From: Branchiostoma floridae
Lineage: Eukaryota; Chordata; Leptocardii; Amphioxiformes; Branchiostomatidae
Direction of reading: 5' to 3'
Length of the DNA: 64,000 nucleotides
Assembly: GCF_000003815.2 (NCBI RefSeq)
Contig: NC_049994.1
Location: 6,780,666 to 6,844,665 of the forward strand
Of this stretch, positions 57,822 to 64,000 are shown piece by piece. Numbering within the stretch: the stretch's first letter is position 1; each line of letters begins with the position of its first letter. The position numbers were made by a program, and so were the translations under genes. A model generated the notes under the pieces. It worked only from the letters and a program-made list of their open reading frames with translations. It was not told the DNA's origin and searched no databases.

Positions 57822-58036
57822 AACGCTTGTTCACCTTTATCCGCAGGGTAACATATATACGTTGTTTTAGAAAGACGCGTATTTAGGGATATCAAGTCGA
57901 CGGACGATAGTTTCAAACTACATAAGTTTACAACTTGAAACCAACGTCTGTCGACTTGATATCCCTTAATACCGTGTGGGTATTAAACACTACGAATATA
58001 GGTCACCCTGCGGATAAAGGTGAACTAGCGTTAACA
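57822..58036. repeat. ~215-bp fold-back element
   Basis: Outer arms AACGCTTGTTCACCTTTATC and GATAAAGGTGAACTAGCGTT, and inner arms GGGATATCAAGTCGACGGAC and TCTGTCGACTTGATATCCC, give a nearly continuous hairpin with a small loop near 57925. Confidence 0.85.
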
Positions 58037-58171
58037 TCTGCATCTCTGATCCTGTCCCAGTTCTACATACTCTGTTTCCTTCTCTACGGAAAATACCCAA
58101 TCAATCAATCTCATTGACTCGAACACCTTTCCGATGCCCATGTAACCTGCACCAACGGGGGTACCATTGTC

Positions 58172-59118
58172 TTAACCCTATTCAGACCGGGCTTTTTTGG
58201 TCATCCCTGGACCGGGGGGGGGGGGGGGGGCTTTTGAGGCCCTCCACTTTTAAGTCCTATGACTCTGAAACGACGTGCCGTAAGGCCACAAAATATTTAG
58301 GATATAATGTCGACATAATGACTGACATGTATTTGACGTTACGTTGACGTAATGTTACGTAATTATGACGTCATCAATTTGATTATATTGGCCGGACCCA
58401 TGAAAAAAGGGTATTCTCAGAAAACTTCAAGTTCTGCTACAAAAATGTAACAACAAGTGCAGATAACAGAATAATAATGTTTATTACGACTTGCGTTGCC
58501 AATAGCAACATCAATGACGTCAAAATGACGTCATAAAATGACGTCATGCACATCTAAGATACGAGTTGGGCTCCGCCATATTATATCGACCACCTTAAAT
58601 TTTTTAAAATACTTTTTTTTGCAACAAATAACCACAAAGGGCAATGGAAATAGACTAGATTCATTCATTTAGATGGTTTTTGATGAAAAAAATACCAGGT
58701 GGTTACAAATTTTAAGGGATAATTAGCTTGTTATTCTTGATCTGGCCATACGGTCCGCCATCTTGGATTTTGGGCTGATGACGTCATCAAATTAGCATAA
58801 TTTATGTATATATAATTATGAAAGATACGCTTAATAATATAAGATTTTATCTATGTAACAAAATAGCAGTAATATAGCAAATAAATGTGAAAAATACATT
58901 GTTAGAACCAAAAGTAGTGATTTTTGGCAAAACTGCCTGTCAACAAACGGTTGCCATGGCAACACGAAAAAATTAAAAATTTGTCAAACTTGTTGCCAAC
59001 AATAGTCCAGGAAAACTCACCAAATTTGGTGGCTCTAGCGTAAGCCGTTCTGGCGTTATAGGACATCAAAGTTAGCGCAGGCCTCAAAAGCGCCCCCCCC
59101 CCGTCTGAATAGGGTTAA
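58172..59118 (+). mobile_element. piggyBac-like MITE, copy g (most intact)
   Basis: TTAA-CCCTATTCAGACCGGGC to CCGTCTGAATAGGG-TTAA, about 947 bp. It has at least five TGACGTCA sites (58368, 58514, 58524, 58537 and 58778 regions) and GTTGCCATGGCAAC at 58950-58963. The best reference copy in the window. Confidence 0.93.
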
Positions 59119-59739
59119 TACTCAGTATAGTCCCATTGGGTTGGTGAATCATTGTATAGCAAAGTACATGTACTTTGTACATAACTATGTGTTCATTAGC
59201 CTCTACCAGGCTCCATAGGTCGATATAAAAGTAGTAGAAATTGACCAAATAAGGTCTAATAACTAATGGTCAACTAAGTATTGGAATGATAAGAATTTAA
59301 ATTAACATTTCTGCGACGGCTCAAAATTTCTTACAAAGACAAGATCTAAACTTTATATCTGTACAGAAGTTAATTCCTTGTTGACTTAACGCTGTAAATA
59401 AGTTACCTTCATTGCGTCTAAAAATAAACTTAGCCAACTGTAAGCTATTGTGTCAAGATTGCTATCGTAATATACGAGTCTTCATACTGTATACTGTATA
59501 GTGATTTAATAAAAACTAGTTAGATACCGTAGGGTACTAGTAGCGATCACCACGGGTCTGCCTACAGAAACAGACGAACCTTAAGTTAAGATGGTATTTC
59601 ACTGCACTTGGGGAAAAGGTGCGGCACTGAGTGGTTCGTTCACTGTGGCACTGTTGTGCTGTTTTAACGTTTTTTTTTCGATACTCCGTATTACGTTAAA
59701 GTATGACTTAAGAATAAACAAAACGTAAGACAATTTGCA

Positions 59740-60497
59740 AAAAAAGAGTTAGTTTATGATTTTTCGTGTTGCCATGGCAACGGGTTTCTGAAAGGCATAC
59801 TTTACGAAAAAACTAATTTTGGTATAAACAATGGGATTTTAAGATTTTCTTGTTAAAACTAAACTTTTTATCATATATCTGTATTATCTAACACATCTTA
59901 GTTGAACATTTATAATTAGATATTCATAAATTATGCTAATGAAATGACGTAATTGGTCAAAATCCAAGATGAAAAGTATAGCCAGCTTATTTTCACTCGG
60001 ATTTTATCACTTATTTGTATTTAATTACAGAAAACATTCATGTGAAGGTTTTAAATCCATTTTCATGGGGTTTTAACGTTATATGTTGAAAAAAATGTAT
60101 CTTAAGGCATTTAATGTTGTTAATCCAGGATGGCGGATAGCTAAACTACAGATGAGGTCATTTTATGACGTCATTTCGACGTCGTTGCGTTGGCTTTTGA
60201 CAACAGAAGTCTTATAACACTTCAATATTGATAAGAAACCTTTATTGGTAACTTTTTGTTTGAAATATTTAGGTATTATGGGAATTCCCAGTTTTAGCAA
60301 AAAAATCCTAATTACATCATATTACGTCATGATGATACAAATTTTCAGGAATTATAAAACTTGACAAGGATATCAACCCTGCAAATTTGGTGATCGCACA
60401 GTAAAGCCCTTTTGAAAATACGAAGGAGGTGGGGGTGGGGGTGAGCAAGGCGGCCAAGGCCATAGGGCCATAAAAGCCCAGTCTGGATAGGGTTTAA
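59740..60497 (-). mobile_element. piggyBac-like MITE, reverse, truncated (copy h)
   Basis: Runs from near the family 3' region (GTTGCCATGGCAAC at 59768-59781) to AGCCCAGTCTGGATAGGG-TTTAA. Its body is diverged and the left terminus is not recognisable. Confidence 0.75.
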
Positions 60498-60622
60498 CAT
60501 CTAAAAGCACATGCTACATTCATAAAATTCATAACAACAAGTCCTTTTGATTTAACCTGTCGTGCTTAGCCTTCTTTAGCAATATCTTCATCCACATTTT
60601 GTCCTAAACAATCATAAAACAA

Positions 60623-60919
60623 TCAGCACTTAAACTCTTCATAAAAAATCATCATTGTGCATATGCAGTATGTACTATTTGATGTCGTCATAGCTTGGCA
60701 CACTACATCGGTCTCAGACACGTACGAACTGTTCTCCTCAGCCTGAGGTACGTCATCCGTTTCCATGGTGATATACTTAGTGACGTCATTGCCCCTTGAC
60801 ACGTGCGGAGTGTTCTCCTCAGCTTGAGGTACGTCATCCGTTTCCATGGTGATATACTTAGTGACGTCAATGCCTGTAGCCTTCACTATGGTGGCAAACC
60901 GTGAGCTCTTATTGGCCAA
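60623..60919 (-). CDS. Possible tail exon with in-frame 27-residue duplication
   Basis: A minus-strand frame encodes DVTKYITMETDDVPQAEEN twice (81-bp period), then SSYVSETDVVCQ and a stop at 60623-60625. There is no ATG at its start; an AG at CCATAG|TGAAGG near 60887 could be an acceptor. The acidic, Thr/Tyr-rich content suggests a cytoplasmic tail. It lies downstream of the minus-strand PAN exon and could belong to the same gene, but nothing links them directly. Confidence 0.4.
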   Translation of the reverse strand: MANKSSRFATIVKATGIDVTKYITMETDDVPQAEENTPHVSRGNDVTKYITMETDDVPQAEENSSYVSETDVVCQAMTTSNSTYCICTMMIFYEEFKC

Positions 60920-60999
60920 AAGGGCACGAGGGGTGACGAATGTGGAAAGTTGACGTTAGCTTAAGCCAGAAACATCGTAAGTTTCCCGGTATTTTTCTT

Positions 61000-62541
61000 T
61001 CTGTGCTGGGAGTGTAACCCGCCCGCCCCATTCAATAGCGCACGCCGGATAATTTATCGGGGTTGGTTCTAATAACTAGCAGTAATAAAAAAAAGCCGGC
61101 TGGAAAGGTAGGCTGTCAGAGGAGGCCTACATGTATGCGCACTAGGAATGGTCTGGACGAGTACAGTATTTTGTACTGCGAGGGCAAATGTTACCCTCTG
61201 ATGTCCAAATTCCCCTGCAAACTATCATCAATTTAGCCAGCGGGCTTAGTCTGGTAGAGACTACTTTTGTAGAAATTTATAACTGGTATGCTTTAGCACA
61301 AGAAGGCAAGGGGGTTGCAGGGCCATTATAAAATCACAATTATAAGAGAATTGATATCGGGATATACATGCTTCTGCATGTATAAAGTGAAAAAAAATGT
61401 ACACTTTCTTCCTCTTGCAAACAACGTTATAGGTACAACACAGAAAGCCACATGAAAACAAGCTACTGCTTCAGACAAGATTTTATTCATAACATTGGCA
61501 GTTATGATGGTTAATGGTGTATTATTTGCCTAAGATAATATGGAGGTATGATTCAGGGCATGTGCTTGTTTTGAAAACATCAGAAAGCAGTGAGCTCTAT
61601 ACACAGGTAAGAAGTACTGAAACAGTATCTGATATGTGACGTTGAACTTTTTCTCTGCTTTGTTCCTAGCGAAGCCAAAGAGACTGTACCCTCATACATA
61701 AGGGTATCCACCCTATCAAATCAAGCAGGGAAAGCAAACGTCCCTTTGGACATTATTACTTAGAACAAAGTATCACAAATATTAGTTGAAGCAAAATTTG
61801 TTTACGGGGGAACAAGTGCAAAAATAACGCAAAACATATATTGTGATAAGTGAAAACCGAATATCATGAAAACCAACAAACTATCATGTAAACTTGTTTG
61901 TTATCTTAACTTTGTACCCATAAACAAGGTATCAAGGAAACGCGGGCGAACATAAAGTTCTTGTCAAAACTTGACACACAGATTCACAGCAACAGATGTG
62001 TTTCTCCATTGAGTTCCATTGTTGAAGACTCCGACCGGTTGCCACTAGTTTCATTTTAAACTGTAGTGGCTGTAGTCCTCCATCTGACTACCCTGAGAAA
62101 GGGGTAAAGACTGAATCATTATCTACGCGAAGAACGTAAAGTCATGCTGTACGTCACCTAAGGTCAGGGCAAACTGTCCTGTAGGATTTCAGGTGCGATA
62201 TGTACCAGGACAGAATGCACTGGAAAGTTAATCTCCAAACAGATTTTGTTTTGTCAAATGGGAAGGAAGATATGGGTTAAACACGGATCTCTGACACGGA
62301 AATGATGCCATAATATGTACCCTATAGCTAAATAAGCGGTCATACTTCGACGATGCCGCAAATAAGGCATAAAAGACCTTCTTTTGGTGGATATGAAGTC
62401 TGCAGTTCCGTGGTACAAGATCTCATAAGCATAACAAGTGGTTTTGTTAACAAATTGTATCAAAAACCAATACCCGCTTTTGCTGTTGAGTTCCCCAGTT
62501 TGATAAATGATGTACTTGATAGATAGACGAAATGCTCCAAC
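61000..62541. other. Non-coding or unresolved intron
   Basis: No recognised exon between the PAN exon and the tail frame; several short frames lack support. Confidence 0.4.
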
Positions 62542-62787
62542 CTGGTATAGGAATCCGATCGTACATGTTGCCAGCCGCTGAAAACACTTTCTCCCCATCT
62601 GAGCAGAGCTTGCTTTTCACATAGCATTGGTTGACTATGTTGTACTGGAACGACAGGCATGCCGAGTCGGCACAACACGCTTCCGCACAGCCCTGGAGGG
62701 TGACACCAGGAGGACTGGATATGTCCAAACCTGGACCTGAACAATCAGTCCGGGGGATGTGGCGAAACGCTGATAATCCGCATGTTT
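62542..62787 (-). CDS. PAN/apple-domain exon (partial gene)
   Basis: Minus-strand acceptor TTTTTCAG|AAACATGCGG and donor ATACCAG|GTTGG. It reads TCGLSAFRHIPRTDCSG, PGVTLQGCAEACCADSACLS, FQYNIVNQCYVKSKLCSDG, NMYDRI, a PAN/apple pattern including the paired cysteines around CAEACCADSAC. Phase 1 at both ends, so it is a shuffled module. The rest of the gene is not identified. Confidence 0.75.
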
Positions 62788-62819
62788 CTGAAAAAGAGGA
62801 ATGAAGCTTGAAACCATCG

Positions 62820-62965
62820 TGTGTTGCGTAACTGGTAGAACGTTCGGCTCAGAATCTATAGGTCCTGAGTTCGATCCCCGCCGTGCCCCCAACGTTGTGC
62901 CCTTCCTCACTTCACCCAGGTGTAAACATGGATACCTGACTTCGGTCAGGGAGGTAAAAGACTAC
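62820..62965 (+). mobile_element. tRNA-derived SINE
   Basis: An A-box-like GTAACTGGTAGAACG and B box GAGTTCGATCCC are followed by GCCGTGCCCCC, TTGTGCCCTT and CACCCAGGTGTAAA, the same family as the SINE at 43 kb. Confidence 0.75.
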
Positions 62966-62999
62966 CTTTAACATCTGCCTATACCTCGTATGTGGCACA

Positions 63000-63924
63000 T
63001 ATAAGTTACAAAACTTGAGTGCAGAGCAACATTGTCCTACTCTGTCAAAAAGCAAATAGAAAAAAAGCTTAAAAATCCGGCCACAAGCGCGCACGATTTA
63101 CTGCGATTTGCGCTGTACGTCATAAGTCGGGGAACATTCGAGCTCAATAGTTGAAATATGTAATTCCCTGGTCACAAAGGTCGTAGTTCATCGTGCGATA
63201 AGGTCATAAGAGCGTACCGGCGTCAATCGCTGGTAAATCAAAGTAAAACGAGGAACCTCCTATGACGAAAAATAGGGCTGAATTGGATTTTGAACATGTA
63301 TGAAGTTTCTCCATCGTCGTAAGTTTTTTAATTGTCCCATGTCAGACTTCATTACGGGCATAAATTTGTAATGATGATGTTAATTATTCATATATCTTTA
63401 GCATGTTGTGATAGTTTCAGTTTTCCCTGATATTTTTCTTCAGGCTTTATTCAAACAAAATATAACATCACATTACAAATCACAACAGTGCAATAGAAAC
63501 ATTAATTACAAGCATGCCAGGACAATTCTGTGCTGTTTCTTTACATCGCTAAGGTACAATAAGCGGTCAGCTTTAAAATATCTGTACATGTTACTGGTTT
63601 TTCCTGATATTATCAATGTTGACGAAAAGGGAAACTAGATCAGTCGCAACTGTCCGTAGAAATGCCTGCCTCCAAGGAAAGGTTTTCCACGTGAGAGATT
63701 AAGTATTTTCCATGTGCACGTGATGTTTGAAGGCTACATAAACGTGCGTTCATAATTAGATCAGATCTCAGCTCTCCCGGTCTCGGGTCACATTACCATA
63801 ACGCGCGTTCTGCAAACACTCAGCGTTCACTGAGCGACTATCTCCATCGGTAACCTCAGGTAAGTGTTTGGCTTGATCAATTGCAAAATTCCATGGAGAT
63901 CACGCCGACCCTAGTGGTCTCCTT
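63000..63924. other. Right-end non-coding sequence
   Basis: No gene recognised; the last 200 bases become GC-richer. Confidence 0.4.
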
Positions 63925-64000
63925 ATACCCCCCTCACATTAGGCGCGATTCGATCGGACGACGAGTCTGCGAGCTCTACTTTACGAGGAGGCATGACCCG
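63925..64000 (+). mobile_element. Left end of a TIR MITE cut by the window edge
   Basis: TATACCCCCCTCACATTAGG followed by CGATTCGATCGGACGACGAG resembles the start of the element at 52425-52656. Confidence 0.5.

Overview
The window looks like a chordate/invertebrate-deuterostome nuclear genome, most probably a lancelet (Branchiostoma). The reasons are intron-rich genes with shuffled phase-1 extracellular modules (F5/8C-like, F-type lectin, kringle, LDLa, Frizzled, sushi, PAN/apple, hevein-like, NHL), a very high density of short non-autonomous transposons and minisatellites in introns, and tRNA-derived SINEs. The species call is inference; no search was run. Four runs of N (17038-17218, 23370-23577, 27050-27149, 31544-31643) are assembly gaps.

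Layout. (1) 1-12.6 kb is a large, diverged inverted duplication centred near 7.75 kb. Each arm ends in a copy of the same gene, transcribed outwards: a partial copy on the minus strand (1.3-3.0 kb, probably continuing off the left edge) and a complete-looking copy on the plus strand (11.4-15.6 kb). The plus copy reads as a type II membrane protein: Tyr/NPxY-rich cytoplasmic tail, one TM segment, an 11-residue-repeat stalk, a PAN/apple-like domain and a hevein-like Cys-rich domain. (2) 17.9-20.8 kb holds exons of a GPS-motif (polycystin-1/adhesion-receptor-like) gene with one apparent frameshift. (3) 21.7-22.4 kb is a signal-peptide plus NHL-repeat gene fragment containing a SINE-like insertion. 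(4) 23-28.5 kb is repeat territory: a tandem segmental duplication whose second unit is interrupted by a 1.2-kb TIR element.

(5) 29.0-56.8 kb is the centrepiece: 19 exons on the plus strand whose splice phases all agree and whose coding length is an exact multiple of three (4083 nt, 1360 residues). The predicted protein is signal peptide, F5/8C-like, kringle, two F-type (fucose) lectin domains, LDLa, Frizzled-type CRD, ROR-like kringle, sushi, then a complete Cys-loop ligand-gated ion channel (LBD, Cys-loop, M1-M4). It appears to be a Cys-loop receptor that gained about 820 residues of adhesion/lectin modules between its signal peptide and its ligand-binding domain. Its own agonist-site residues look non-cholinergic. 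The introns hold LINE fragments, SINEs, minisatellites and TIR elements. (6) 57-64 kb contains repeats, a fold-back element, two TIR elements, and on the minus strand a PAN/apple exon and a possible tail exon with an in-frame 27-residue duplication.

A family of roughly 0.8-1-kb TIR elements with TTAA ends (piggyBac-like MITEs) recurs across the window. Most copies carry several TGACGTCA (CRE) palindromes, and most carry a GTTGCCATGGCAAC palindrome that matches an RFX X-box.
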